Assembly: GCF_009720145.1 (NCBI RefSeq)
Contig: NZ_CP046253.1
Location: forward strand, 310,001 to 374,000
DNA: 64,000 nucleotides
Direction of reading: 5' to 3'
Origin: Sphingobium sp. CAP-1
GTDB taxonomy: Bacteria; Pseudomonadota; Alphaproteobacteria; Sphingomonadales; Sphingomonadaceae
The first letter of the stretch is position 1. Every line of letters begins with the position of its first letter. The translations under genes and the position numbers were made by a program. The notes beneath the pieces were generated by a model. It made no database searches. It saw only the letters and a list, made by a program, of their open reading frames with translations, and had not been told where the DNA came from. Of the stretch, positions 44,139 to 53,817 are shown one piece after another.

Positions 44139-46457
44139 TTATTGCCCAACGATCTGCACCAGCCCGGCAATCGCCTGGCCAGAGGGCAGTTTCGTTTTGT
44201 TCGTCAGCGTCTTTGCCTTGTCGTCCCAGACAAGCTCCGCCTTCATCCCGCCCTTGCGATAGGCGTTGGTCGTGCCGTCATCGTCATAGAGGGTGAAGCG
44301 GGCGTCGGCACCGGGATAGACGCGGATGCTCTCCAGCATCTGCCGTTCGGCGGTGCTTTTTACCTGAACGCCCATCGGCACGATTGATCCCGCCTTCACG
44401 AACAGCGGGATGCGACTGATCGGCGCATCCACCGCGATCGTCTGGCCGCCTTCGAACCGCTGGTTGGTCCAATAATCATACCAGGCGGTGCCGGCCGGCA
44501 GATAGACCGACCGCTTCGTCTGCCCCTGTTGCGTTACCGGGGCGACCAGGAAGGCGGGACCGAACATATATTGGTCGCCGATGTTGGCGACCTTCGGGTC
44601 GTTCGGGAAGTCCATGAACAGTCCGCGCATGAAGGGCGCGCCGCTGTCATAGCTATGGCGGCCCAGCGCATAGATATAGGGGATCAGCGTGTAGCGCAGG
44701 CGCAGCCAGTCGGCCAGGATCGGCTCGGCCACCTTGCCATATTCCCACAGCGCGGTGCCGGGCCGCTGGCCATGGATGCGCAGCGTGGGCGTAAAGACGC
44801 TATATTGGAACCAGCGCACGAACAGTTCGGGATAGTCGGGATAGTCCGCCCCCATCGCCGTTGCGCCGGCCGGGTCGACCAGGATCGGATGCTCGGCCTT
44901 CGGCCCGCTCGGCCATTGCCAGCCGCCAATGTCGCTGCCCCAATAGGCAAGGCCCGACGCGGTGAAGTTGAGGCCGGCGGGCACCTGTCGCGCCAGTGCT
45001 TCCCAGGTGGATTTTACGTCCGACGACCAGAACAGGCCGCCATTGCGCTGCGACCCCAGATAGGCCGCACGGGCGAGGATCATGTTGCGGAAGCCGGGAC
45101 GGTCGCGTTCCGACCCATCCGCCACGCCGCTGGTGTGCAGCAGCGGGAACAGGTTATGATAGCGGTCGCCCGACCCGATCGCATATTGATAGCCGTCGGG
45201 GACAAGGTCCGGTTCCGTCTCGTCCAGCCAGAACCAGTCGAAGCCCTGTGACGCGATATTGTCGCGGATCTTGCCCCAGAACCATTCCCGCGCCTCCGGG
45301 TTGGTGCTGTCGATCAGCGCGCCCGCACGATCGAACCGCATCGGCAGCCCGTCGATCGGGTTCCCGTCCTTGTCGTGCAGAAACCAGCCCTTGGCCTTGA
45401 GATAATCGAAATAGCGACCCTCCCGCTCGAAGCGCGGCCAGACGCTGATGATGGAGCGCATTCCCATTGATTTCAGCGTGTCGTTCATCCCCTTGGGATC
45501 GGGGAAATATGTCCGGTCGATGTCCAACTGCCCCATCCGGGTCCAGTAGAACCAGTCGAGGACCATCACGTCGAGGGGCAGGTTTCGCTGGCGATAGCCA
45601 TTGGCGATGTCGAGCAGTTCCTGCTGGCTCTCGTAGCGCGCCTTGCTCTGGATCAGACCGAAGCCCGCCTTGGGCGGCAGCGGCGTCGCGCCGGTCAGCC
45701 TGGCGTAACCGGCATAGAGTTCGTCGGTGGTCTTGCCGCTGATGACGAAGAAGGACACGCGCTCGCCGACCTGGCTCTGCCAGCGGGTCGTGCTGTGCAG
45801 GCCCGGCCAGACAAGGGTGCGGGCGGGATTGTCCCAGACTATGCCATAGCCCTTGTTCGTGACCATGAAGGGGACGCAGACCGTTTCGCCGGCGGGCGCG
45901 TCATAATGATGCTGGCAATCGATCTGCCTGCCGCGCAGATCCATATAGCCTTCCTGATTCTGGCCCAGTCCGTAATAATGTTCGTCCGCCGGGGCTTCAA
46001 AGCTGGCGCCGACCTTGAAGGTCTTTTCGCCATTCACGGTGACAGGCGCCATGTCCCATCCGGTCATGGTCGTAAGCAGATTGCCGCTCGCATCGCGTAC
46101 CGACAGGCTGACCGGCGGCAGGGATGGCGCGAAATAGCGCTCCATCTGGCTTGGCGCCTTTGGCCATGCTTTGGCGTCGATCGTTAGCGACAGCGCCGAT
46201 GACGCGAATATGTCGCCGCTCGCATCGCTACGGTGGGTCCAGCCGGTCGCGTCAGCCTTGGCGTTCGGCCCTTCACCCGGCGCGGCCGACGCCAGTTCCG
46301 CGTCAAGCGCGATCGTCACCCGGACGATATTGGGTGCATAGGGTTCGACCGCGATCCGGCTGCCATGGCGGTCCAGCAGCGCCATCGGTTCGGCCAGTGC
46401 GGGCGCGGTTAGGCAGGATGCACCCAGCGCGATCCATTTGAAGCTCTTTGCGATCAT
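44139..46457 (-). CDS. Exported GH31 alpha-glycosidase, probable alpha-xylosidase
   Basis: A 772-residue GH31 enzyme with a signal peptide (cleavage near ALA, residue 22). N-terminal beta-sandwich to about 255, catalytic barrel about 260-600, and C-terminal beta domains ending FVKAGSIVPMG onward. The nucleophile is Asp412 in WFWLDETEPD. The segment DWFYWTRMGQLDIDRTYFPD is typical of the xylosidase-type GH31 branch. Beside a fucosidase, galactosidase and esterases it fits removal of xylosyl units from xyloglucan oligosaccharides. Alpha-glucosidase activity cannot be excluded. Confidence 0.85.
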   Translation of the reverse strand: MIAKSFKWIALGASCLTAPALAEPMALLDRHGSRIAVEPYAPNIVRVTIALDAELASAAPGEGPNAKADATGWTHRSDASGDIFASSALSLTIDAKAWPKAPSQMERYFAPSLPPVSLSVRDASGNLLTTMTGWDMAPVTVNGEKTFKVGASFEAPADEHYYGLGQNQEGYMDLRGRQIDCQHHYDAPAGETVCVPFMVTNKGYGIVWDNPARTLVWPGLHSTTRWQSQVGERVSFFVISGKTTDELYAGYARLTGATPLPPKAGFGLIQSKARYESQQELLDIANGYRQRNLPLDVMVLDWFYWTRMGQLDIDRTYFPDPKGMNDTLKSMGMRSIISVWPRFEREGRYFDYLKAKGWFLHDKDGNPIDGLPMRFDRAGALIDSTNPEAREWFWGKIRDNIASQGFDWFWLDETEPDLVPDGYQYAIGSGDRYHNLFPLLHTSGVADGSERDRPGFRNMILARAAYLGSQRNGGLFWSSDVKSTWEALARQVPAGLNFTASGLAYWGSDIGGWQWPSGPKAEHPILVDPAGATAMGADYPDYPELFVRWFQYSVFTPTLRIHGQRPGTALWEYGKVAEPILADWLRLRYTLIPYIYALGRHSYDSGAPFMRGLFMDFPNDPKVANIGDQYMFGPAFLVAPVTQQGQTKRSVYLPAGTAWYDYWTNQRFEGGQTIAVDAPISRIPLFVKAGSIVPMGVQVKSTAERQMLESIRVYPGADARFTLYDDDGTTNAYRKGGMKAELVWDDKAKTLTNKTKLPSGQAIAGLVQIVGQ

Positions 46458-46475
46458 CCCTGTAAATCCCTGTTC

Positions 46476-48101
46476 TTAAACGAGGCCATGGCCGTCGATG
46501 CGGACGGCAGGCACGAAATGGGCGCCCTGCGGCATGTCGAGATGGAGGCCCGCGCCATCCTGCCGGAAGGCGACCGGACCGCCGCCGAGCAGCGTCACCT
46601 GTTCGATCTTGCCGCCCGCGCGGCCGCGCGCCAGTGAGCGGATAGTCGTAGATCCGCTCGCACGCCCCAGGAACAGCGCATAGAGCGCGCCCTTGTTGGT
46701 GGTGAAGCGGATGTCCTGCGCGGTGAAGGGCTTGGCCTTTTCCTCATTCTGCATCCCCGCGATCAGCCGGGTCGGCCCCTCGCCATAGCGGCGCCAGGGC
46801 CGCGATCCGAAGATCGCCTCGCCGCCATGCGTCATCCAACCGGCCATGCCGTTCAGCACCTTCTCCGTCTCGCTGTCGATCGACCCGTCGCCGGGCTGTG
46901 GGATGGAGAGCATCAGGTTGCCGTTCTTCGACACGACATCGGCCAGCCGCTGGATGACCTCCTCCGCGCTCTTGTAGCTTTTGTCGTGCAGCCGGGCTTC
47001 GTTGTAGAACCAGTCGCCAATGCAGGTGTCGGTCTGCCACGGTTCGTCCCAGAGATGGTCGGTGAAGCCGCGCTCCACATCCTGCACCATGCCGAACCGG
47101 GCATAGGGTTTGAGCTGCTTTCCGGTCAGCACCACGTCGATCTGGCCGTGCCAGTCGATCGAGCGGTTATAATAGTCCGCCGCCGCCTCCAGCCCCACCG
47201 GGCCGAAGGGCAGTTCATGATCGTCCATATAGACCATGTCGGGCTTATATTTGGCAACCAGATCGGTCTGGCGCAGCAGCCAGCGGGTGACATAGGCGGG
47301 ATCGTCCTTCGGCCCCGTCTCGATCCACTGGCCATTATGGGCGTCGTGCCATGTGTTCATCGCCTCTATACTGTCGATGCCGTCGGGCAGCACGGCATGG
47401 CCGCCGGTATAGAGTTCCCGCGGGTCCAGCCCGTCCCACCATGTTCCCTTGCCGTCTGCCTTGCGCAGGTGAAAGGCGTCGTAACGCTCACCCTTCCTGG
47501 GACCGACCGGATCATAGCCATAGGCGGGCTGATACCAGTGCCAGGCATGTGCGGCATGGTTGGACACGCCGAACTTCAACCCCGCCCGTCGCGCCGCCTT
47601 TTCCCAGATGCCGACCACATCCCTTCTCGGCCCCACGCGCAGGCTGTTCCAGGCGTGATAGCGGCTGTCATAACAGTCCAGATTGTCGTGATGACAGGCC
47701 AGCGCCATGAAATATTTGGCGCCCGCCTTCTGGTAGCGGGCGATCAGCGCGTCCGGCTCCCATTTGTCGGCGGTCCAGAGATTCTGGATATCCTTCATCC
47801 CCGTAACCGACGGATGGCCGTAGGTTTTCAGGTGATGTTCGTACATCGGGTGGCCCTGCATATACAGGAAACGGCCATACCAGTCGCCCTGCGCCGGCAC
47901 CGATTGCGGCCCCCAGTGCGACCACATGCCCAGTTTCGCGTCGCGGAACCAGTCGGGGTAGCGGTAATTGGCGACCAGCGACGACCAGCTTGGCTGCACC
48001 GGCCCGCGCATCGCGCCCATCGGGCTGGCCGCCCGCGCCGCGCGGGCGAGGCCGAGCGCGGCGGTGCCGGCGAGGAAGGAACGGCGTCCAAGGTCGCGCA
48101 T
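46476..48101 (-). CDS. Exported GH29 alpha-L-fucosidase
   Basis: A 541-residue family 29 fucosidase with a Tat-like leader (MRDLGRRSFLAGTAALG). Landmarks: KLGMWSHWGPQSVPAQGDWY near 57-75, GAKYFMALACHHDN (127-140), and the nucleophile region KPDMVYMDDHELPFG with Asp293/294. It releases L-fucose, which feeds the fucose genes across the divergent promoter. The start at 48101 makes an ATGA overlap with SGNH esterase B; the frame continues upstream to 48287, but only as antisense of that gene. Confidence 0.9.
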   Translation of the reverse strand: MRDLGRRSFLAGTAALGLARAARAASPMGAMRGPVQPSWSSLVANYRYPDWFRDAKLGMWSHWGPQSVPAQGDWYGRFLYMQGHPMYEHHLKTYGHPSVTGMKDIQNLWTADKWEPDALIARYQKAGAKYFMALACHHDNLDCYDSRYHAWNSLRVGPRRDVVGIWEKAARRAGLKFGVSNHAAHAWHWYQPAYGYDPVGPRKGERYDAFHLRKADGKGTWWDGLDPRELYTGGHAVLPDGIDSIEAMNTWHDAHNGQWIETGPKDDPAYVTRWLLRQTDLVAKYKPDMVYMDDHELPFGPVGLEAAADYYNRSIDWHGQIDVVLTGKQLKPYARFGMVQDVERGFTDHLWDEPWQTDTCIGDWFYNEARLHDKSYKSAEEVIQRLADVVSKNGNLMLSIPQPGDGSIDSETEKVLNGMAGWMTHGGEAIFGSRPWRRYGEGPTRLIAGMQNEEKAKPFTAQDIRFTTNKGALYALFLGRASGSTTIRSLARGRAGGKIEQVTLLGGGPVAFRQDGAGLHLDMPQGAHFVPAVRIDGHGLV

Positions 48102-48910
48102 CACTTCTGTCCCAATGTCTTGGCGATCGCGGCTTCGGCGAGCGGGCGCATGACCGCATAACCTTCCTTGGTCGGATGCACGCCGTCGCTCGACAGACCC
48201 GGCTTCATCGCGCCGTCGGCCTGCGCCATGGCAGTGTGATAGTCGACGAAGGTGAAGCCATTGGCGCGGGCATAGGCCGCCAGCCATGCGTTGATCGCGG
48301 TGATCTGCGGCGCGGGTTGCAGACCGGGACTCCAGGGGAAGGCGCCCGCCGGCGGCACCGAGGCGAGGATGACCTTGATCCCATGCGCCCGCGCCAGTTC
48401 GGCCATGCTCTGGATATTGCCCAGCACGGTTTCCATCGTCGCCGCGCCGGTATTGCCCGCGACATCATTGGTCATCGCCATGATGTGGACCGCCTGCGGC
48501 TTCAGCGCGATCACATCGTTGCGGAACCGCACCAGCATCTGCGCCGTGGTCTGCCCGCTGATGCCGCGGTCGATCAGGCCATCGCTGAACATCGCGGGAT
48601 CAAGGTTGATCCAGTTGTCGGTGATGGAATCGCCCATGAATATGACGCGGACTTGCGTGTCCTCGATCGTCTTATTGTCGGCGGCGTAGCGGCAGAGCTG
48701 CCCGAAATCGCGGGTCAGCATATGCAGGTTCCATATCTTCCACCCCGCTTCGTCGCCGGGTTTGGGATGGACGGGGCAGGGGTCCGCGACGATGCCGACC
48801 GGATCGCCGGCATGGGGATCGCCCGGCACCTGCGACACTGCGAAAGCCGTGCCGGGCAGGATCGCTCCCGTCAACGCAAGCGCGCAGCAAAAGGCGGTAA
48901 GTCGCATCAT
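48101..48910 (-). CDS. Exported SGNH/GDSL esterase B
   Basis: A 269-residue SGNH hydrolase with a signal peptide (TAFCCALALTGAILPGTAFA). Block I GDSITDNW carries the Ser, block II RGISGQTT the Gly, block III MTNDV the Asn, and block V DGVHP the Asp/His. It resembles acetyl-esterases that remove O-acetyl groups from plant polysaccharide side chains. AGGAAGAGG just upstream supports 48910 (MMRLTAF). It follows the 3' remnant of esterase A by 8 bp, so the two paralogues were adjacent in one operon before the transposon landed. Confidence 0.85.
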   Translation of the reverse strand: MMRLTAFCCALALTGAILPGTAFAVSQVPGDPHAGDPVGIVADPCPVHPKPGDEAGWKIWNLHMLTRDFGQLCRYAADNKTIEDTQVRVIFMGDSITDNWINLDPAMFSDGLIDRGISGQTTAQMLVRFRNDVIALKPQAVHIMAMTNDVAGNTGAATMETVLGNIQSMAELARAHGIKVILASVPPAGAFPWSPGLQPAPQITAINAWLAAYARANGFTFVDYHTAMAQADGAMKPGLSSDGVHPTKEGYAVMRPLAEAAIAKTLGQK

Positions 48911-48918
48911 CCTCTTCC

Positions 48919-49014
48919 TCATTTCCGGTGGAGCGCGCGGTCGATCGCCCGCTGCGCGATCGGCGCCATCAGGGCGTATGCGTTGGCGAGCGGATGCACG
49001 CCATCGCGCGTATA
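48919..49014 (-). pseudogene. 3' remnant of SGNH esterase A, cut by the transposon
   Basis: On the minus strand this reads ending YTRDGVHPLANAYALMAP and IAQRAIDRALHRK then stop, the block V end of an SGNH hydrolase. It begins at the target duplication GTATA (49010-49014). Its 5' part lies at 53124-53821, on the other side of the transposon. Confidence 0.9.
49010..49014. repeat. Target-site duplication, left copy (GTATA)
   Basis: GTATA directly abuts the left inverted repeat and is repeated at 53124-53128. Five bases is the Tn3-family duplication length. Confidence 0.93.
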
Positions 49015-49059
49015 GGCCCAGTCGGCCCCAAGCTGCGATTTTGGCCAAGTCGGAGAACG
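49015..49059. repeat. Left terminal inverted repeat of the transposon
   Basis: Begins GGCCCAGTCGGCCCC, continues AAGCTGCGATTTTGGCCA and ends GAGAACG. It differs from the right end at four positions. It lacks the GGGG start seen in many Tn3 relatives but keeps the terminal ACG. Confidence 0.9.
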
Positions 49060-49137
49060 TTTTGGGAACGTGGCATTCGGTATTGACGATGGAAATCATA
49101 GAAGAGGACAGTTCGCTCCATCATAGGGAGTGGGTTG

Positions 49138-52047
49138 ATGGATCGGAGTATTCCGGGCGGGGATTTGATCGGACGATGGAGCCTGAGCTTTGCCGATATT
49201 GATTTTGTAAATTCGAAGCCGGCCCTGACGCGCCTTGGCCTCGCCGCGCAGCTGAAATTCTTCGCTTCCCTGGGGTTTTTCGCGATCGATCCCGGCTCAA
49301 TCCCTACCGATGGCCTCTCGTATCTGGCCGAGCAACTCGGTGTCGAGGCTGGCGAGATAGCCGGTTATGACTTTTCCAGTCGGACAGCACGACGGCATTG
49401 TGCGGAGATCCTGATCCATCTTGGATATCACCGCATGAAGCGGGTGGATCGCGCGCAATTGACGGAATGGATTGCTGGCGAGCTGTGCCCGGGCGGCCAG
49501 TCGATCAATGCCATGCTTGAGCATGTTTTCCTGTGGTGCCGGGACCGGCGTATTTATGGGCCGTCGCGCAAGGAGCTTGAACGTGTCGTTCGCTCACAAC
49601 GGCAAGATTATCTGGACACCTGGCTGATCGGAACCAGTGATCGGCTTTCGTCAGATGCGGTGGCGTTATTGGAAGCCTCGCTTGCCGATCCGGACAGCTC
49701 GACCGGATTCAACAGGATGAAGGGTGACGCCGGACAGGCAACGCTCGACAACATTCTCGACGTGACCGAGAAACTCGCCTTTATCCAGAGACTTGATCTT
49801 CCCCATGATCTCCTGACGGCTACGGGCAAGCCATGGGTCGATCAGATTGTTCGCCGCGTTGCCGGTGAAAAGGCCTCGGAGATGCGCCGGCATGCGCCGG
49901 CGCGACAGCTCGGCCTTTATGCGATTTATCTAATGTCGCGGGAGGCGCAACTCACTGACGCGATGATCGACCTGCTGATCGAAACCGTTCACAAGATCGG
50001 AACGCGCTCGAAACGCAAGGTGGTGGGCGATATCGCGAAAGACATCGAGCGGGTCTATGGAAAGGAGCGCCTGCTGGTCGAGATCGCCAGCGCCTCGATC
50101 AATGAACCATCGGGGCGCATCTGCGATGTCATTTTCCCGATCGCCGGTAAGGCCAAGCTGGCGGCGATCGTCAAGGAGAGCCATGCGAAGGGCGCTCTGG
50201 ACCGGCGCATCTACAAGGTGATGCGTGGTTCCTGGGCCAATCATTACCGGCGCATGCTGCCAAGCCTGCTTTCCGTACTTGAGTTCCGGTCGAACAACGC
50301 GGTGTGGCGGCCGGTCCTGGCGGCCCTCGACTGGATCAGGAGCAAGGTGGATGGCGGATGCCGCTTCGTGCCATTGCAGGATGTTCCGATCGATGAGGTG
50401 ATTCCAGCGCGATGGCGCAGTTCCGTCATTGATGACGATGGGCGGGTAAACCGGATCAGCTATGAGCTTTGCGTCCTGACGCAACTGCGCGACCGCATCC
50501 GCTCCAAAGAAATCTGGGTGGTCGGGGCGGATCGCTATCGCAATCCCGATGACGATCTTCCCAAGGACTTCGAGATCAGGCGAGATGCGTACTATTCCGG
50601 CCTCAGCCTGACGCCAGATGCGCAGGCGTTTTGCGCCTCGATCCGGGAGGAGCTTGAACGGGAACTGTTGCTCCTCAATGCCAATATTCCACAAAACGAC
50701 AAGGTCCGGCTCCTGTGGCGCGGCGACAACCGGATATCGATTACACCGTTCAAGCCCTTGCCCGAACCGAAGGGTCTCGCTTCGATCAAAAGCGAGATCG
50801 GTCAGCGCTGGCCGATGACCGGACTGCTGGACGTGTTGAAAGAGGCTGCTCTGGACACGGGATTGATGGATGCTTTCGAAACGTCGGCCTCGCGGGTTAC
50901 CCTGTCGAAAGCAGCCTTGGCTCAGCGTCTTTTGCTGTGTCTCTATGGCTTGGGCACGAACGCCGGGCTCAAGCGGGTCGCTGGCGCAACACCCGATGTC
51001 AGTTACGAGGAATTGCTGCATGTCCATCGCCGTTTCATCCACGCGCCAGCGCTGAGGGAGGCGTGCGCGCGGGTAGCAAACGCGACACTGGCAATCCGCA
51101 ATGCCGCAGTATGGGGAGATGCGGGCACGGCATGCGCGTCCGATTCAACGAAGTTCGGCGCGTGGGACCGCAACCTGATGACGGAATGGCACGCCCGCTA
51201 TGGCGGCCGTGGCGTCATGATCTACTGGCATGTGGAGAAGCGCGCGACCTGCGTTTATTCCCAGCTCAAGCGGTGCTCTTCCTCGGAGGTCGCCTCCATG
51301 ATCGAAGGCGTGCTACGCCATTGCACCGACATGGAAATCCAGCGCCAGTACGTCGATAGCCACGGCCAGAGCGCAGTCGGCTTTGCGTTCTGCCGACTCC
51401 TTGGATTTGAGCTTGCCCCGCGGCTGAAAGCAGTGGCACGCCAGAAACTGGCCCTTCCCCAAGCCGGCATGCGCACGCGGCTTTCCAATTTACTGCCGAT
51501 CCTCTCCAGCCCGATCGACTGGGACGAGATCGAGCAACAATATGACGAAATGGTCAAATATGCCGCTGCCATGCAATCGCGCACCGCCGATCCGGAAGCG
51601 ATCCTGCTCCGGTTTGCCAGAGCCGAAGTGATGCACCCGACCTACAAGGCGCTGAGTGAACTCGGCCGCGCGGTCAAAACAATCTTCCTATGCCGGTATT
51701 TGCGTCAGGAGGCATTCCGCCGCGAGATCCACGAAGGGCTGAATGTGGTTGAGAACTGGAACGGCGCTAATGGTTTCGTGTTCTTCGGCAAGGGCGGCGA
51801 GATCGCCACCAACCGCATCCATGAGCAGGAAATCTCCGTTCTGGCGCTACACCTCCTGCAAGCGTCGCTGGTGTATGTGAACACCCGCATGCTTCAGACC
51901 GTACTGGTTGAGCCGAAGTGGGCGGGGCGGATGACGCCGGAAGATTATCGTGGTCTCACGCCGTTGATCTACAGTCATGTGAACCCTTATGGCCGCTTCG
52001 ACCTCGACCTGAACGACCGGATTGATTTTGGACGGCTTGCAGCGTGA
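49138..52047 (+). CDS. tnpA: Tn3-family transposase TnpA
   Basis: A 969-residue transposase of normal Tn3-family length. The C-terminal DDE domain shows CASDSTKFGAWDRNLMTEWH (first Asp) and QYVDSHGQSAVGFAFCRLLG (second Asp), with the family ending LTPLIYSHVNPYGRFDLDL. It carries out replicative transposition. ATG at 49138 has AGGGAG upstream; a TTG one codon earlier is possible. Its base composition is less GC-rich than the host genes. Confidence 0.95.
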   Translation: MDRSIPGGDLIGRWSLSFADIDFVNSKPALTRLGLAAQLKFFASLGFFAIDPGSIPTDGLSYLAEQLGVEAGEIAGYDFSSRTARRHCAEILIHLGYHRMKRVDRAQLTEWIAGELCPGGQSINAMLEHVFLWCRDRRIYGPSRKELERVVRSQRQDYLDTWLIGTSDRLSSDAVALLEASLADPDSSTGFNRMKGDAGQATLDNILDVTEKLAFIQRLDLPHDLLTATGKPWVDQIVRRVAGEKASEMRRHAPARQLGLYAIYLMSREAQLTDAMIDLLIETVHKIGTRSKRKVVGDIAKDIERVYGKERLLVEIASASINEPSGRICDVIFPIAGKAKLAAIVKESHAKGALDRRIYKVMRGSWANHYRRMLPSLLSVLEFRSNNAVWRPVLAALDWIRSKVDGGCRFVPLQDVPIDEVIPARWRSSVIDDDGRVNRISYELCVLTQLRDRIRSKEIWVVGADRYRNPDDDLPKDFEIRRDAYYSGLSLTPDAQAFCASIREELERELLLLNANIPQNDKVRLLWRGDNRISITPFKPLPEPKGLASIKSEIGQRWPMTGLLDVLKEAALDTGLMDAFETSASRVTLSKAALAQRLLLCLYGLGTNAGLKRVAGATPDVSYEELLHVHRRFIHAPALREACARVANATLAIRNAAVWGDAGTACASDSTKFGAWDRNLMTEWHARYGGRGVMIYWHVEKRATCVYSQLKRCSSSEVASMIEGVLRHCTDMEIQRQYVDSHGQSAVGFAFCRLLGFELAPRLKAVARQKLALPQAGMRTRLSNLLPILSSPIDWDEIEQQYDEMVKYAAAMQSRTADPEAILLRFARAEVMHPTYKALSELGRAVKTIFLCRYLRQEAFRREIHEGLNVVENWNGANGFVFFGKGGEIATNRIHEQEISVLALHLLQASLVYVNTRMLQTVLVEPKWAGRMTPEDYRGLTPLIYSHVNPYGRFDLDLNDRIDFGRLAA

Positions 52048-52081
52048 GGCGGCTGATCGGCCTATAACATTTGGGTACACC

Positions 52082-52183
52082 CCAGAGTGATAGGGCCGAG
52101 TGACACCATTCGTCTGTCACAAAAGGGTGGGTTTGCGCTCAATGTGACGATACACTGCAAGAGCCACCCTAATGTGACGGATT
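52082..52183. other. Probable res site between tnpA and tnpR
   Basis: Contains a dyad GTGACA (52100-52105) / TGTCAC (52115-52120) and direct repeats AATGTGACG at 52141-52149 and 52171-52179. Repeated half-sites just before a resolvase gene are the layout of res, where cointegrates are resolved. Confidence 0.5.
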
Positions 52184-52189
52184 TTGCAC

Positions 52190-53056
52190 TTGGCTCGTAT
52201 CGGATATGCCCGCGTCAGCACCACGGACCAGGATCTGGATATCCAGATTGGCCGCCTCAAGAATGCAGGTTGCGAAATTATCCGTTCCGAGACCGGATCG
52301 GGGGCCTCGCGGAGCGGGCGCACGGAACTGGAAACGATCATGCAGTTTATGCACACCGGCGACGAGCTGGTCGTGCTGCGGCTCGACCGGCTCGGCCGCT
52401 CCACGCGCGATGTCCTGAACCTGGTGCATGAGCTTGATGAAAAGGGAGCTTCGCTGCGCATCCTTGAGCCAGAGGTGACGACGGCGGGCGACATGGGGCG
52501 AATGGTCATCACCATACTCGGCATGGTCGCCGATATGGAGCTGAAGTTCATCAAGGATCGTCAGCGCGCCGGGATCGAAGCGGCGCGCGCCGAAGGCGTT
52601 TACAAAGGCCGGAAGAAGAACGTCGATGACGATGAAATCCGCCGTCGCCTTGCCGCCGGCGCCAGCAAGGCCCGCGTTGCCCGCGACCTGAAGGTCTCAC
52701 GAATGACCGTCTATCGGGCGCTCGACATTATTCCGTCACAGACCAAACTGCCGGAAAAGCCGCCCACTGCCAGCATCGCCCTGCATCTGATTATCGAGAA
52801 CTTCAACAAGCGTGGAAGAGGTAGAAAACCCGCTCGGGAGCGGATTGAGGCGATGCTGGAACGCGACTACGCCATGGTAAAAAACGGCAATTGTGATTAC
52901 AAACTGACCGTCGCCTATGACCCCGATCCGGATGGCATTTCCCTTGATGAGGAAATCCAAAGCCTCCTCTCCGAGATGTTCAACATCGCAGAGAGCTACA
53001 ATTGCTCCATGGAAGCCGATATCTACGAGGTCGGTGGTCAGCAACGGTCCTGGTAG
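52190..53056 (+). CDS. tnpR: Serine resolvase/recombinase TnpR with C-terminal extension
   Basis: A 288-residue serine recombinase. The catalytic Ser is in RIGYARVSTTDQ; LVVLRLDRLGRSTRD and GRMVITILGMVADMELKFI complete the catalytic domain (1-135). A resolvase helix-turn-helix (KARVARDLKVSRMTVYRAL) ends near residue 183. A further 105 or so residues, unlike standard 185-residue resolvases, form a charged tail of unknown role. The start is probably TTG at 52190 (MARIGYARVS) or TTG at 52184; no strong ribosome site. Confidence 0.9.
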   Translation: MARIGYARVSTTDQDLDIQIGRLKNAGCEIIRSETGSGASRSGRTELETIMQFMHTGDELVVLRLDRLGRSTRDVLNLVHELDEKGASLRILEPEVTTAGDMGRMVITILGMVADMELKFIKDRQRAGIEAARAEGVYKGRKKNVDDDEIRRRLAAGASKARVARDLKVSRMTVYRALDIIPSQTKLPEKPPTASIALHLIIENFNKRGRGRKPARERIEAMLERDYAMVKNGNCDYKLTVAYDPDPDGISLDEEIQSLLSEMFNIAESYNCSMEADIYEVGGQQRSW

Positions 53057-53078
53057 AATCAATCAAGCGTTCAGTGTT

Positions 53079-53123
53079 CGTTCTTCAACCTGGCCAAAAT
53101 CGCAGCTTCGGGCCGACTGGGCC
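53079..53123. repeat. Right terminal inverted repeat of the transposon
   Basis: On the minus strand it begins GGCCCAGTCGGCCCG and continues AAGCTGCGATTTTGGCCA, matching the left end at 41 of 45 positions. Confidence 0.9.
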
Positions 53124-53128
53124 GTATA
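53124..53128. repeat. Target-site duplication, right copy (GTATA)
   Basis: Matches 49010-49014 exactly and abuts the right inverted repeat. Confidence 0.93.
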
Positions 53129-53817
53129 GGCGGCGGCCATCATGCCGTTCCGGTCAACCAGCGCGGTATGATAATCGGCATAGCCATAGCCCCGCCGGGC
53201 GCAGAAGGCGCGCAGCCAGGCATTGAGCGCGCGCAATGCTTCCGGCTTGCGCTCCTTCACCACGTCCTTCGCCGCGTCGCTATAGTCGTTCACCGGCAGG
53301 ATCGATCCGAACACGACCCGGATATGATGCGCGTCGGCCAGATCGGCCATCGCTTCCCAATTGGCCTCGATCTGCTGCGGCGTTTCCTGTTGCACAAAGC
53401 CCTGCACATCGTTGATCCCGGCGAGGATCACGACCACTTTGGGCTGCAACGCGACGACATCCTGATGGAAGCGCAGCAGCATCTGCGCCGTCACCTGACT
53501 GCCGATGCCGCGATTGATATAGGGCTTGGCGGGAAAGCTGGCGGCCAGATTCCAGCGATCGGTGATGGAATCGCCCAGAAACACGACGCGCCGCTCGCCC
53601 GGTTGCGGCGCGGGCAGGGCGGCGTTGGCCGGGGCGTAGAGATAGCGCTCGCCAAAATCCTGCATCAGGCTGGGCACCAGCTTCGCACGGAACGGGCCGA
53701 GCCATGGCCCCCAGTCCTTGTCCGCCACCATGCGCCGTTCGGGTGAACTCTGATAGTCATCGACCGCCGCCTGAGCGGTCCCGCCGCACAGCGCCAGCGC
53801 AAGGGCAATGGCGCACC

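Larger units (their letters stand above)
49015..53123 (+). mobile_element. Complete Tn3-family transposon, 4,109 bp
   Basis: Bounded by 45-bp inverted repeats (41 of 45 identical) and a perfect GTATA target duplication. It contains only a Tn3-type transposase, a res-like region and a serine resolvase, with no passenger genes. It is inserted in SGNH esterase A of the iclR-glycosidase operon, with its genes transcribed against that operon. Confidence 0.93.

Noticed and set aside
42752..44296. 514-codon plus-strand frame over the GH1 gene
   Set aside because: Antisense of a gene with clear GH1 motifs and a Tat signal; no family features of its own.
46827..48161. 444-codon plus-strand frame over the GH29 gene
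   Set aside because: Antisense shadow; the fucosidase frame has the catalytic motifs.
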